Below are positions 28,968 to 38,400 of a DNA stretch of 64,000 nucleotides, in pieces. A program made the position numbers and the translations under genes. The notes under the pieces are model-generated. The model worked only from the letters and a program-made list of their open reading frames with translations. It made no database searches and was not told where the DNA came from. The stretch covers positions 62,001 to 126,000 of the forward strand of contig DASWYF010000009.1 in NCBI GenBank assembly GCA_036405135.1, read 5' to 3'. How positions within the stretch are numbered: the first letter of the stretch is position 1; each line of letters begins with the position of its first letter. The DNA is from Verrucomicrobiia bacterium. GTDB lineage: Bacteria; Verrucomicrobiota; Verrucomicrobiia; Limisphaerales; JAEYXS01.

Positions 28968-29900
28968 TCACTGGTTCAACGAAGCCAGATACCGCTCCGC
29001 ATCGATCGCCGCCATGCAACCCATGCCCGCCGCCGTGATCGCCTGGCGATACACATCGTCAGAACAATCCCCCGCCACGAACACACCCGGGATATTCGTC
29101 TCACTGCCGCGTACCGGCTTGATGAAACCGTTTTCCTTGGTATCGATCACACCCTTGAAGAGCTGCGTGTTCGGCACATGGCCGATCGCCACGAACACAC
29201 CCGCTGCATCCAGCGTGGTGATCTCGTTCGTCTTGAGATTCTTCACCTTCACGCCCGTAACCTTGCCGGCCTTTACATCCATGATCTCTTCCACGGCGGA
29301 ATCCCAGATTGGTTTGATCTTCGGATTCGCCAGCGTGCGCTCCGCCATAATCTTCGAGGCGCGCAACGTATCGCGACGATGAATGAGATAAACGATCGAG
29401 CCAAAGCGCGTGAGATACATCGCTTCTTCGCAAGCAGAATCACCACCGCCCACCACAACCAAAGGCTTGTTGCGGAACATCGGCAACGCACCATCGCACG
29501 TCGCGCAATACGTCACGCCTTTCTTGTCCAGCAAGTGCTCGCTCTCCAGACCGAGATGCTTATGACCTGCGCCCGTCGCGATGATCACCGTTTGTGATTC
29601 CACCACTGCGCCATCAATCTTCAGCTTGAACGGTTTGGATTTCAGGTCCACCTCTTCCACGATGGAACCGAACTGCACGCGGGCACCAAATCGCTCGGCC
29701 TGTTGTTGGAGATTCACCATCAATTGCGTGCCATCAATGCCTTGAGGGAAACCGGGGAAGTTCTCCACGATGCTCGTGGTGGTCAGCAAACCGCCCGGCT
29801 GCTCACCAGTGACAACCAAAGGCTTCAATCCCGCCCGCGCCGTATAAATGGCCGCCGTGTAACCCGCGCAACCCGATCCGATGATGACTACGTTTTCCAT
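28968..29900 (-). CDS. trxB: Thioredoxin-disulfide reductase
   Basis: A 310-residue FAD flavoenzyme that reduces thioredoxin with NADPH. The redox pair is C132/C135 in CATCDG; GSGCAGYTAAIYTARAGL binds FAD, VVGGGDSACEEA binds NADPH, and GVFVAGDCSDDVYRQAITAAGMGCMAA closes the FAD site. Standard length and order. No thioredoxin gene is nearby. Confidence 0.96.
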   Translation of the reverse strand: MENVVIIGSGCAGYTAAIYTARAGLKPLVVTGEQPGGLLTTTSIVENFPGFPQGIDGTQLMVNLQQQAERFGARVQFGSIVEEVDLKSKPFKLKIDGAVVESQTVIIATGAGHKHLGLESEHLLDKKGVTYCATCDGALPMFRNKPLVVVGGGDSACEEAMYLTRFGSIVYLIHRRDTLRASKIMAERTLANPKIKPIWDSAVEEIMDVKAGKVTGVKVKNLKTNEITTLDAAGVFVAIGHVPNTQLFKGVIDTKENGFIKPVRGSETNIPGVFVAGDCSDDVYRQAITAAGMGCMAAIDAERYLASLNQ

Positions 29901-30642
29901 AAGGCTCTTAAAATTTTTAAGGACGTCAAACTAGGTGTGCCCCGGGCGTTTTGCAAGCGGCAGGTATGGAAATATCCCTCCCCAGATTCACCCATTGTTT
30001 TTCACCCAAATTCACGTCACTTCACTTTTGACATCTGTGCTCACTCCCGCCATCACATCTCCGGCATATCGTCACCGCTCTCATTAACTGAAAAGCTGAT
30101 ATTGGCTCTCCGGCAAACTTCTGATTAGCGTACTTGGCAACGCGGTAAAAATTATGCGGATGAAGGGCATGTCACAACCCCTTTGTCGATGATATTGAGG
30201 ACTCATTCATCATGTTGCAGGGCCTTCCCCGCCCTGACAGACAGAAGAGGGATTGCGGCTAGTCTCCTGAAGTAATGGACAGAGCGAGGGCAAGCGGCAA
30301 GAGAAAGAGCAGACCTTAGAGCGGTTTAAAAAAGGATGTAGCCGGGTGGAGCGAGGATTTTAGGGTTTTGGCGAGGCTTTGGCGAAGGTTCCATGGACCC
30401 TGTGACTGAGCCGAAACGAAGCCAGAACCCAAAAAGACCGCCCTTCTCATTCTTCAGCCACCAGGCTACAGGATTTGTTAAACCGCTCTAATTACTCATG
30501 GTAATGATCATCTTGAGCCGGAAGCTTTACAGCCTATAGCCTGCTGGCCTGCTCGCGATGACATTCTGAGTTGCGCGAGGGAAGAGCGACATCACTTAAA
30601 ATAGAGAAATCCTCACCCACGGGCACCCTAGCCCATCAACTT
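29901..30642. other. Gene-poor stretch with a MITE-like element
   Basis: About 740 bases without a credible gene on either strand. The left half is lower in GC and should hold the trxB promoter. The centre (30317-30492) is a 176-base inverted-repeat element, described separately. The right 150 bases show no recognisable feature. Confidence 0.6.
30317..30492. mobile_element. MITE-like element with terminal inverted repeats and TA flanks
   Basis: Perfect 14-base terminal repeats: TTAGAGCGGTTTAA (30317-30330) and TTAAACCGCTCTAA (30479-30492). Just inside, TGTAGCCGGGTGG on the left corresponds to CCACCAGGCTACA on the right, and GGGTTTTGGC corresponds to GCCAGAACCC. If the outer TA at each end is a target duplication, the element proper is 30320-30489 with ends GAGCGGTTTAA. 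No reading frame for a transposase lies inside, so it would be non-autonomous. The TA preference fits IS630/Tc1-mariner-type enzymes; that link is an inference. Confidence 0.65.
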
Positions 30643-32553
30643 TTAAATCAACCCCCGCTTCCGCAACATCGCCTCCATCGCCTTATCCATCATCACCTCC
30701 GCCAGATCCCTCGTCGTCTCATCCAGTTGCCGCACACTTTCCTTCAACTTCAGCGGATCACCAAAACCCGTCGATGGATCTTCCGTTAGCAACACCGCTT
30801 CCACCCTCTGTTGCGCCTGCTCGATCTGCGTCGCATACTCCGCAGAAATATCACCCCGGCAATCATCCAAGCCTTTGCGTGTCGCCATCAACGTTTCCTG
30901 CGCGCGTAACTTCGCCTCCACCCATTGCCGCGCACGCATATCCTCGAAGGCATGCTCCACCGATTCCTCCACCATCTTCTGCACCGCCGCGTCATCCACA
31001 TCCACAGCCGACTTCATCTCCACGACCTGCTGCTTGCCCGTGCGCGTATCGCGCGCCAGCACATGCAAGATGCCATTCGCATCAATCTCAAATTGCACAC
31101 CCACTCGCGGCACACCGCGCGGCGAGGGCTCAAACTCCACCGTGAACTTGCCCAACGTCCAATTATCCTTCACCCGCTCGCGCTCACCCTGCAACACATG
31201 GATGAGCATGCTCGGCTGCTGATCGACAACCGTTGTGAACATCTCGCCCGCCTTCACCGGGATCGTCGAATTACGCGGGATGATCACATTCATCAATCCC
31301 CCAAACGTCTCTAAGCCCAACGAAAGCGGCGTGACGTCCAGCAGCAACACATTCTTGAAGCCACCCGCCAAAATCTCCGCCTGCACCGCCGCGCCCAGCG
31401 CCACCGCCTCATCCGGATTCTGCGACGTGTTCAGCAGCGGCCCCTTTGCCCGATGATACTCCGTGCCCAGCCGCAGATCACCGCGCGTCTCCTCAAACTC
31501 CACGCACCCGAACCAGCCAGAAACCAGTTGCCGCACCAACGGCATCCGCGTTTGCCCGCCTACGAGAATCACCTGATCCAGCTCCGACGCCTGCAACTTC
31601 GCATCCGCCGTCGCCCGCACACAATACTCCCGCGTGCGCTCCACGATATCACGCGTCAGCGATTCTAATTCACTCCGCTTCAAAGTCCGTTGCCAACTGA
31701 ACGTCGGCGTGAGGAACGGCAACGCCACCTCCGTCACCTCTGCCTCAGATAAAGCGATCTTCGCCGCCTCCGCCACTTCGCGTACCCGCGAGAGCAACGA
31801 CGCCTCCTCCATGATGCTAGGTCCACCCGCCGATTGGATCTCACCCGCAAAAAATTCTACCAACCGCCGATCCAGATCATCCCCGCCCAAACGCGTATTC
31901 CCCGAAGTCGCCAGCACTTGGAAAACCCCTTCACGCAATTCGAGGATCGAAAGATCAAACGTCCCGCCGCCCAGATCATACACCGCGATCTTCGCATTCT
32001 CCTTCAGGCGATTCAGCCCATACGCCAGCGCCGCCGCCGTCGGTTCATTCACGATGCGCTCCACCGTCAACCCCGCCAGCTCCCCCGCCCGCTTCGTCGC
32101 GTTACGCTGCGCGTCATTGAAATACGCTGGCACCGTGATCACCGCCCGGCTCACCGCTTCACCGAGTGAGATCTCTGCCTCGCGCTTCAACTTCTTCAGC
32201 ACCTCCGCCGAAATCTCCTCGGGCGACCAATTGCGACCCAAGATCGGGATCGTCACCGGCCCATTCCCCTGCCCGCTCACCGGATACGTCACACTGCGCT
32301 CATCATCCGTGATCTCCCCCGCGCGACGCCCCATGAAACGCTTCACCGAGTAAACCGTCTGCGCCGGTTTCAAGACGCGCACGCGATTCGCCGCCACCCC
32401 CACCAACGGCTCTGCCTCCGCTGCGGCGATATGCACCACGGAAGGCGTCAGCCGACGCCCCTCCGCATCCGCCATCACATACGGAATCCCGGCTTCCACC
32501 ACCGCCACCAGCGAGTTGGTCGTGCCCAAATCTATGCCCACAATCTTGCTCAC
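30643..32553 (-). CDS. Hsp70-family chaperone (DnaK/HscA-like)
   Basis: A 636-residue Hsp70 with ATPase motifs [53 protein letters not shown] and [13 protein letters not shown], and a substrate domain opening with [17 protein letters not shown]. It binds unfolded peptides under ATP control. The C-terminus ends in MLRKRGLI rather than an acidic tail, and no grpE or dnaJ is adjacent (a CbpA-like DnaJ gene lies 8 kb away). It is probably a second, specialised Hsp70 rather than the main dnaK. The start is GTG at 32553. Confidence 0.92.
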   Translation of the reverse strand: MSKIVGIDLGTTNSLVAVVEAGIPYVMADAEGRRLTPSVVHIAAAEAEPLVGVAANRVRVLKPAQTVYSVKRFMGRRAGEITDDERSVTYPVSGQGNGPVTIPILGRNWSPEEISAEVLKKLKREAEISLGEAVSRAVITVPAYFNDAQRNATKRAGELAGLTVERIVNEPTAAALAYGLNRLKENAKIAVYDLGGGTFDLSILELREGVFQVLATSGNTRLGGDDLDRRLVEFFAGEIQSAGGPSIMEEASLLSRVREVAEAAKIALSEAEVTEVALPFLTPTFSWQRTLKRSELESLTRDIVERTREYCVRATADAKLQASELDQVILVGGQTRMPLVRQLVSGWFGCVEFEETRGDLRLGTEYHRAKGPLLNTSQNPDEAVALGAAVQAEILAGGFKNVLLLDVTPLSLGLETFGGLMNVIIPRNSTIPVKAGEMFTTVVDQQPSMLIHVLQGERERVKDNWTLGKFTVEFEPSPRGVPRVGVQFEIDANGILHVLARDTRTGKQQVVEMKSAVDVDDAAVQKMVEESVEHAFEDMRARQWVEAKLRAQETLMATRKGLDDCRGDISAEYATQIEQAQQRVEAVLLTEDPSTGFGDPLKLKESVRQLDETTRDLAEVMMDKAMEAMLRKRGLI

Positions 32554-32634
32554 GCCGCCATGTTGCTACGTATACGGAATACTTCCACGAAAATCTCACA
32601 TACCGAGAGTGGCTGCTTTTTCAAAACAGCACCA

Positions 32635-34068
32635 TTACACCATTTGCGGCTTCTTTTCAGGTCGAACAAATCGATGAGAAATCTCAATCTTCTTGTAAAG
32701 ATACTCAGTCATACTGCGTGAATTTCGACCAATATATCTAAACAATTCATAAACCCTCGATGCACGCTGACTCGCTTCATTCGGAGGCTCTGCCTTCATC
32801 ACATTCGCATACTGACTTTGCAATCTGCGTCTTACATCTTCGTTTGAAACCCCTTTGACTAAATGAGCTTCAACAATGCATCCGGCATCAGATTGAACGA
32901 ATTCTTGGCCTCCGGGCAATTTACTAAGATACTCGAGCACATCATTAGGCGTAGCTTTACCCGTGCAATACCTCACATACAGCACTCTATTTTTTGACCG
33001 CAAACAGAGCAAAAGTACAAGCAAAACTCCATAGAGGAAGTTATTTGCCGGTGTCGTCTTCAAAACAATAGCAAGCTGAGTAAAACACTGTTCTTGAACA
33101 CGCAAGGAAAACTCGAACAATGAAAACATCTTCGGTATAAATTCGCGAATGGATTCACTATCATGACTAGTATCCCCAGGCTTCGCATCTAACGTCTCGT
33201 CCAAAGAGAACCGATCAAAGAGAGCCACGGAAAACTTCCGATTATCCGGTTCGGGAAGCCTATACTCGAGATCGATAAAGCGTCGAAGATATCCATCATC
33301 ATCAATCGCACCGTACAAAGCCTTGATTGACTCTCCCAACTGTTTCCTATCGATAGCCAAAACAAACACGAGTCCTTCCACAGAAAACAAGTGCTTGATT
33401 TTCTCAAGCAAACTTATCGCATATGTCGGCCTACAGCGATCCAATTCATCTATGACAAACACCACGGGCGAATTCTTTTCTCCGCCGTTTTTTTTGCTCA
33501 AAGCATCAACCAACCCACGCAAGTCTTCCTTAAATTGTGATATTGTATTCTTGTCAGCTTCATATCGCTCAATTCGCTGTTTGGCTATATCACTCGCCAA
33601 GTCGGCGATAGCACCTTCAGATTGCTCTGAAACATCCAATATTCCATAGGTAGCCATCTTCAACATTGTCGGAACTGTTGCACTGATGATTCTAGCGCCA
33701 GCTTTCTTCGCTTTCTCATACAGTCTCTTGGCAGTCTCAGTTTGGCTTTCAGGCAATTTCATCGCATCAATTGCCGCCCCAAGCTCTCCCACCAACGAAA
33801 CCAAAGGCTCATCGCTAAAATCATTCTCCCATGCATTGAATTGGAGGCACGGCACGTTTTGATTCCTTAGTTGCTGCAGCCACATTTTTAAAAAGGTGGT
33901 TTTGCCAGTACCCCATGGTGAATCAATAGATAACACAAACGGCTCTGACAGGCTGGTGACCAGATCGGTCAATACAGCCGCACTTTCCTGACGTCCAAGC
34001 AAATCCTCTTTAAAAGGGTTATCTTCAGGGATTGAAACGGGTCTGGATTTAAAACGAATGTTGTCCAT
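32635..34068 (-). CDS. KAP-family P-loop NTPase
   Basis: A 477-residue ATPase. The Walker A region is SPWGTGKTT (residues 50-58), then FNAWENDFSDEPL, a hallmark of KAP NTPases, and Walker B VVFVIDELDRCRP. A middle hydrophobic stretch (NFLYGVLLVLLLCLRS) could touch the membrane, as in many KAP proteins. The gene is visibly AT-richer than its neighbours and uses different codons, suggesting horizontal transfer. KAP NTPases occur in phage-defence islands, but no partner gene is next to it here, so that role is only a possibility. Confidence 0.88.
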   Translation of the reverse strand: MDNIRFKSRPVSIPEDNPFKEDLLGRQESAAVLTDLVTSLSEPFVLSIDSPWGTGKTTFLKMWLQQLRNQNVPCLQFNAWENDFSDEPLVSLVGELGAAIDAMKLPESQTETAKRLYEKAKKAGARIISATVPTMLKMATYGILDVSEQSEGAIADLASDIAKQRIERYEADKNTISQFKEDLRGLVDALSKKNGGEKNSPVVFVIDELDRCRPTYAISLLEKIKHLFSVEGLVFVLAIDRKQLGESIKALYGAIDDDGYLRRFIDLEYRLPEPDNRKFSVALFDRFSLDETLDAKPGDTSHDSESIREFIPKMFSLFEFSLRVQEQCFTQLAIVLKTTPANNFLYGVLLVLLLCLRSKNRVLYVRYCTGKATPNDVLEYLSKLPGGQEFVQSDAGCIVEAHLVKGVSNEDVRRRLQSQYANVMKAEPPNEASQRASRVYELFRYIGRNSRSMTEYLYKKIEISHRFVRPEKKPQMV

Positions 34069-34266
34069 GGCTGATAATGAACTAGCAAAGCCATTTGATT
34101 AGGTCAACGGAACGGTTCATTCAATCGACTTTCTGAGAGTTTTATCCATCTCTTTTCCCTAAAAAAGCATAGCCCCGGCGCGGCTTTCCGCTACCATTTT
34201 GCCCGTTCAAATCCCTAGTCTCTCGCCCTGCTCGGCGAGCGTAATAGCTAACCAACTATACTGTTT

Positions 34267-35181
34267 ATGTCAGAGAAAATTGGATTCGTCGGGGTCGGTC
34301 GCATGGGTGCCAACATGGCTCGTCGCCTCAAGGAATGCGGCTACACGGTCAGCGCCGTCTATGATGTGCGCAAGGAAGCCGCCGCAGAACTCGCCTCCGA
34401 GGTCGGCGCCACCGCCTGCACCACGCTCGCGGGCGTCACGGAACTCTCCGATGTCGTCATCACCGTCGTCACCGATGACAAGGCCCAGCTCAACATCTTC
34501 ACGAATAAGAAAGACAATCTGTTGAAGAACGCCGCCGGTCGCGTCTTCATCAATTGCGCCACGCTCACGCCCAAGGTCCACGTGCAGGTGCAAAAACTCG
34601 CGCGCAAGGCCAAGGCCGATTCGCTCGAAGCCTGCATGGCCTCCAGCATCAACCAGGCCCGCAACGGCACGCTCTACCTCATGGTCGGCGGTGATGAAAA
34701 GACTTTCTCCAAGGTGAAGCCGATGCTCGAGAAGCTCAGCGATGAAGGCAAGCTCATGCGCTACATCGGGGGCGCGGGCAAGGCCGCTGAAGTGAAGGCG
34801 CTCGTGAACATGGTGATGAACATCAACACCGCCGGTCTCGCGGAAGGCCTCGGCCTCGCCGCCGCCCTCGGTCACGATCTCAAGCAGGTCATGGAAGTCT
34901 TCTCCCAGACCGGCGCAAACTCCCGCGTGCTCGTCACCGATGGCGAGGACATGATGAACCGCGATCACTCCTGCTTCTTCTCCGGCTCCCACGCCGCGAA
35001 GGACTCCGGCATCGCCCTCTCCCTCGTGAAGGACAAGAAGATCAACGCCCCGCTCGCGACGGCTGCCTACAAGCAATTCACCAAGATGACCAAGATGGGT
35101 CTCGGTGGCCTCGACAAGTCCGGCATCGCCGAACTCACCTTCAAAGGCCGCGCCGGCAAAGGCCTGAAGAAGTCCAAGTAA
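34267..35181 (+). CDS. Beta-hydroxyacid dehydrogenase (3-hydroxyisobutyrate dehydrogenase family)
   Basis: A 304-residue NAD(P)-dependent oxidoreductase. The Rossmann motif GFVGVGRMGANMARRL opens the protein; EACMASSINQARNGTLYLMVGG is the substrate-binding region (usual DAPVSGG replaced by EACMASS), and the catalytic lysine lies in GGAGKAAEVKALVNM. Substrate could be 3-hydroxyisobutyrate, tartronate semialdehyde, or another small hydroxyacid; the altered substrate motif argues against assigning one. It starts at ATG 34267, diverging from the KAP gene. Confidence 0.88.
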   Translation: MSEKIGFVGVGRMGANMARRLKECGYTVSAVYDVRKEAAAELASEVGATACTTLAGVTELSDVVITVVTDDKAQLNIFTNKKDNLLKNAAGRVFINCATLTPKVHVQVQKLARKAKADSLEACMASSINQARNGTLYLMVGGDEKTFSKVKPMLEKLSDEGKLMRYIGGAGKAAEVKALVNMVMNINTAGLAEGLGLAAALGHDLKQVMEVFSQTGANSRVLVTDGEDMMNRDHSCFFSGSHAAKDSGIALSLVKDKKINAPLATAAYKQFTKMTKMGLGGLDKSGIAELTFKGRAGKGLKKSK

Positions 35182-35199
35182 GGTTCGAAAAGTTTTACG

Positions 35200-35252
35200 C
35201 CTCCCCTCCCTCTCCTCTCAACGAGGAGAGGGCCGGGGTGAGGAGTGAGAGT
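35200..35252 (+). repeat. Dispersed GC-rich hairpin repeat, copy B
   Basis: CCTCTCCTC (35209-35217) and GAGGAGAGG (35223-35231) form a hairpin with a 5-base loop, followed by GCCGGGGTGAGGAGTGAG. It lies after the stop of the hydroxyacid dehydrogenase and matches copies A and C in layout. Confidence 0.7.
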
Positions 35253-35308
35253 GCCTACGGTTTTCTCTTTTTGGTAAGGCCCCGATAGTTCCAGATCGTT
35301 ATCAACCC

Positions 35309-37609
35309 ATGTCCACCCGCAAACTAACCAAGGATTGGAAGGACAAACTCCGTTCCGCCATCCCCTTCGGTCTGGGCGAGACCAAGCCCAAGCACTTCCG
35401 CGACATGGTGGGCATCATCTGGAAGAACCGCGACAACCTTCCCTACGCCTACAAAGTCATCACCAAAGGCGTGTGCGATGGCTGCGCCCTCGGCGTCGCG
35501 GGCCTGCACGATTGGACCATCCCCGGCGTGCATCTGTGCATGACACGCCTGAATCTGCTCCGGCTGAACACCATGCCGGAGTTCGACCACAATTTACTTT
35601 CCGACATCGAAGCCCTCCGCGCCAAGCTCGCCCAAGAACAAGCGCACAGCCCCCTGCCCGTTGCACCGCAAGGCAAAGGCGCGACTTATAATGGCTTCGA
35701 TAACGCCCAACTACGCGAACTAGGCCGTCTCGCTTACCCGATGCTCCGTTGCAAAGGCGATAAAGGCTTCCGCCGCATCACGTGGGATGAAGCGCTCGAG
35801 CGCATCGGCAAACGCATCCGCAAGGCTGATCCCAAGCGCCTCGCCTTCTTCGTCACCTCACGCGGCGTGACGAATGAGGTCTATTACGTTGCGCAAAAAG
35901 TCGCCCGCTTTCTCCGCACGAACAATATTGATAACGCCGCCCGCCTTTGCCATTCGCCCTCTACCGGCGCGATGAAATACGGCATCGGCGTCGCTGCGAC
36001 GACGTGCAGTTACAAAGATTGGTACGGCACCGATCTCATCGTCTTCTTCGGCGCGAACCCGGCCAATGACCAACCCGTCACCACCAAGTATCTGCACGAG
36101 GCCAAGGTGCTCGGCACTAAGGTAGTGATGGTGAATCCGTACATGGAGCCAGGCATGAAACGCTACTGGGTGCCCTCCACCGCCAGCAGCGCGCTCTTCG
36201 GCACGGACATCGCGGATTACTGGTTCCCCGTCACGCAAGGCGGCGATATCCCCTTCCTCTACGGCGTCCTGAAAATCCTCATTGCCGAGGGTTGGTTGAA
36301 TCACGAATTCATCGCGAACAACACGACTGATTTTGAACTGCTGAAAACCGCCGTCGCCAAACTCGACTGGCCCGAACTGGAACGCGAATCCGGCTTGAGC
36401 CAAGCGGACATGCGCGAGTTCGCCCAGGTCATCCGCGATGCGAAGAACGCCGTGCTCGTCTGGAGCATGGGCATCACGCAACACACCTTCGGCGGCGATG
36501 GCGTCTCCATGATTTTGAATCTCGGCCTCGCCCGTGGTTATGTGGGCCGCGATAAAAACGGCCTCATGCCCATCCGCGGTCACTCCAGCGTGCAAGGCGG
36601 CGCGGAGATGGGCGCCTACGCCACCGCTTTCCCCGGCGGCAAAGCAATCAATGTAGAGAACGCCCGCGCCCTCGCCGATCATTACGGCTTCGATATCCCC
36701 GATTGGCCCGGCCTGCCCGCTACCGAGATGGTGGAAGCCTGCGCCCGTGGTGAACTCGACATGCTCTATTGCCTCGGCGGCAATTTCCTCCGCACCTTGC
36801 CCGAGCCCGACTACGTCGCGAAGGCCATGGCGAATGTGCCATTACGCGTACATCAGGACATCATTCTCACCGACCAGATGTTCATCGAGCCGCAAGAGGA
36901 AGTCATTCTGCTACCAGCCAAAACCCGTTACGAACAAGACGACGGCGGCATCGAGACGACCACCGAACGTCGCATCGCCTTCAGCCCTGAGATTCCGCGC
37001 CAAGTCGGTGAAGCTCGTGCTGAATGGAAGATTTTGTTGAACATCGCCGCCGCCACTTATCCCGAGCGCGCCGATGAACTCGGTTGCGAAACCGGCGAAA
37101 CCGTTCGCGAAGAGATCGCCAAAGTCGTTCCCTTCTATCGCGGCATTGAGAACCTGAAAGACACCGGTGATGCTGTGCAATACGGTGGACCGCACCTCTG
37201 CGCGAATGGCCGTTTCCCCACCACCGATGGCAAAGGCCACTTCCGCGTCGTGGACATTCCGCAACTGCGCAAGCAACGTCCCGCGGGCATTTACGAAGTC
37301 AGCACGCGACGCGGCAAACAGTTCAACACCCTCATCTACGCCGAAGTCGATCCGCTCACCGGCGCCGCCCGCGATGCCATCTTCATCAGCCCCGACGACG
37401 CCGCTTCTCTGCACCTGAAACAGGATGACCGCATCGCCTTGGTGAATGAATTGGGCCGCTACGAAGGCCGCGTCTTCCTCGCTCCCATCGCCCGTGGAAA
37501 CCTCCAAGTGATGTGGCCCGAAGGCAACATCATCATCCATCGTGGATTAGTAGACACCCTCGGCGGCGTCCCCGACTACAATTGCCAGGTCCGCATCGAA
37601 AAACTCTAA
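35309..37609 (+). CDS. FdhF/YdeP-type molybdopterin oxidoreductase
   Basis: A 766-residue molybdoenzyme of the formate-dehydrogenase-alpha-like YdeP family. Near the N-terminus C56, C59 and C77, with C148, can hold a 4Fe-4S cluster. C214 in ARLCHSPSTG matches the selenocysteine position of E. coli FdhH and would bind molybdenum; the following His is kept. PIRGHSSVQGGAEMG and DQMFIEPQEEVILLPAKTRYEQ are typical of the family. The substrate is unknown; YdeP proteins are tied to acid resistance, others to formate. No electron-transfer or FdhD-like gene is adjacent. No Tat signal, so cytoplasmic. Confidence 0.92.
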   Translation: MSTRKLTKDWKDKLRSAIPFGLGETKPKHFRDMVGIIWKNRDNLPYAYKVITKGVCDGCALGVAGLHDWTIPGVHLCMTRLNLLRLNTMPEFDHNLLSDIEALRAKLAQEQAHSPLPVAPQGKGATYNGFDNAQLRELGRLAYPMLRCKGDKGFRRITWDEALERIGKRIRKADPKRLAFFVTSRGVTNEVYYVAQKVARFLRTNNIDNAARLCHSPSTGAMKYGIGVAATTCSYKDWYGTDLIVFFGANPANDQPVTTKYLHEAKVLGTKVVMVNPYMEPGMKRYWVPSTASSALFGTDIADYWFPVTQGGDIPFLYGVLKILIAEGWLNHEFIANNTTDFELLKTAVAKLDWPELERESGLSQADMREFAQVIRDAKNAVLVWSMGITQHTFGGDGVSMILNLGLARGYVGRDKNGLMPIRGHSSVQGGAEMGAYATAFPGGKAINVENARALADHYGFDIPDWPGLPATEMVEACARGELDMLYCLGGNFLRTLPEPDYVAKAMANVPLRVHQDIILTDQMFIEPQEEVILLPAKTRYEQDDGGIETTTERRIAFSPEIPRQVGEARAEWKILLNIAAATYPERADELGCETGETVREEIAKVVPFYRGIENLKDTGDAVQYGGPHLCANGRFPTTDGKGHFRVVDIPQLRKQRPAGIYEVSTRRGKQFNTLIYAEVDPLTGAARDAIFISPDDAASLHLKQDDRIALVNELGRYEGRVFLAPIARGNLQVMWPEGNIIIHRGLVDTLGGVPDYNCQVRIEKL

Positions 37610-37700
37610 TCCCGGCAGGGCGAGACTCCTCTCGAGCCCTAACTAGACCTTGAGGCATTCGTCAGTCAGATAAGTAACTCTGGCAACAATTAGTGCCACC

Positions 37701-38201
37701 TCAACTCTCACACGTCTTCTTCCCCGCCTTCATATCCGCATACACCTTCTCCAGCCGCTTCTTTATCTCCTCTTCCGACACATCTTCCTTGTGCGTCATC
37801 ACCATCCAGTCATGACCGAACGGATCTTTGAGACACCCCGAGCGATCGCCATAAAACTTGTCCGTCATCGGCTGAACCTCTTTCGCACCCGCCACCACCG
37901 CCTGTTTATACACCGCATCCGAATCCTCCACATACAGGCAGATCGTCACCGAAGTGCCACCTGCTGAAAGCGGCGAGAGCTTTCCATATTGCGGAAATTC
38001 ATCTGCAAGCATGATGATGGAATTGCCAATCACGATCTCCGCGTGCCCCACTCCTTTGCCATCCGGCGCTGGCAACCGATACCGCTCCTTCGCACCGAAA
38101 GCCTTCTTGTAAAACTCGATCGCTTCCGCACCACCACGCACCACGATGTATGGCGTGATGGAATGAAAACCATCCGGGATAGGTTTAACTGTCGCACTCA
38201 T
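37701..38201 (-). CDS. VOC-family (PhnB/glyoxalase-like) protein
   Basis: A 166-residue protein with two betaalphabetabetabeta repeats: ITPYIVVRGGAEAIEFYKKAFGA, HAEIVIGNSIIMLADE, TICLYVEDSDAVYKQAV and YGDRSGCLKDPFGHDWMVMTHKED. This is the PhnB-like branch of the vicinal oxygen chelate fold; substrate unknown. A longer frame would start at 38279 but the ATG at 38201 fits the family start. The basic C-terminal tail ends in two Cys-containing residues. Confidence 0.88.
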   Translation of the reverse strand: MSATVKPIPDGFHSITPYIVVRGGAEAIEFYKKAFGAKERYRLPAPDGKGVGHAEIVIGNSIIMLADEFPQYGKLSPLSAGGTSVTICLYVEDSDAVYKQAVVAGAKEVQPMTDKFYGDRSGCLKDPFGHDWMVMTHKEDVSEEEIKKRLEKVYADMKAGKKTCES

Positions 38202-38289
38202 GATCTCAACAATATGCCACAGCTTTGCCTTGGTTGCATCTGGACACTGCACCGAAACACCAGCAGCACAGGGAAGCAAAATAACGCTC

Positions 38290-38336
38290 CACCACCCTCG
38301 CTCCTCGGAGGGGAGAGGGCCGGGGCGAGGGGTGCC
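38290..38336 (+). repeat. Dispersed GC-rich hairpin repeat, copy C
   Basis: CACCCTCGCTCCTCGGAGGG opens the unit, then GAGAGGGCCGGGGCGAGGGG and TGCC. Inner CTCC/GGAG and outer CCCTCGC/GCGAGGG pairs give a hairpin. Same orientation and end (GAGGGGTGCC) as copy A. Confidence 0.65.
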
Positions 38337-38400
38337 GGTCTTTCGTCGGCCTTTTCAATCTTTGCTGGCAGCGTCGCAATAACCCTTCCAAAAACTCGTC

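Noticed and set aside
34270-35076. A 268-residue minus-strand open frame opposite the hydroxyacid dehydrogenase
   Set aside because: Antisense shadow in a high-GC gene; composition is Gly/His/Val-rich without domains.
37613-37645. Hairpin GGGCGAGA...TCTCGAGCCC as a terminator of the molybdoenzyme gene
   Set aside because: The stem is interrupted by a 2-base bulge and no T-run follows, so I leave it unassigned.
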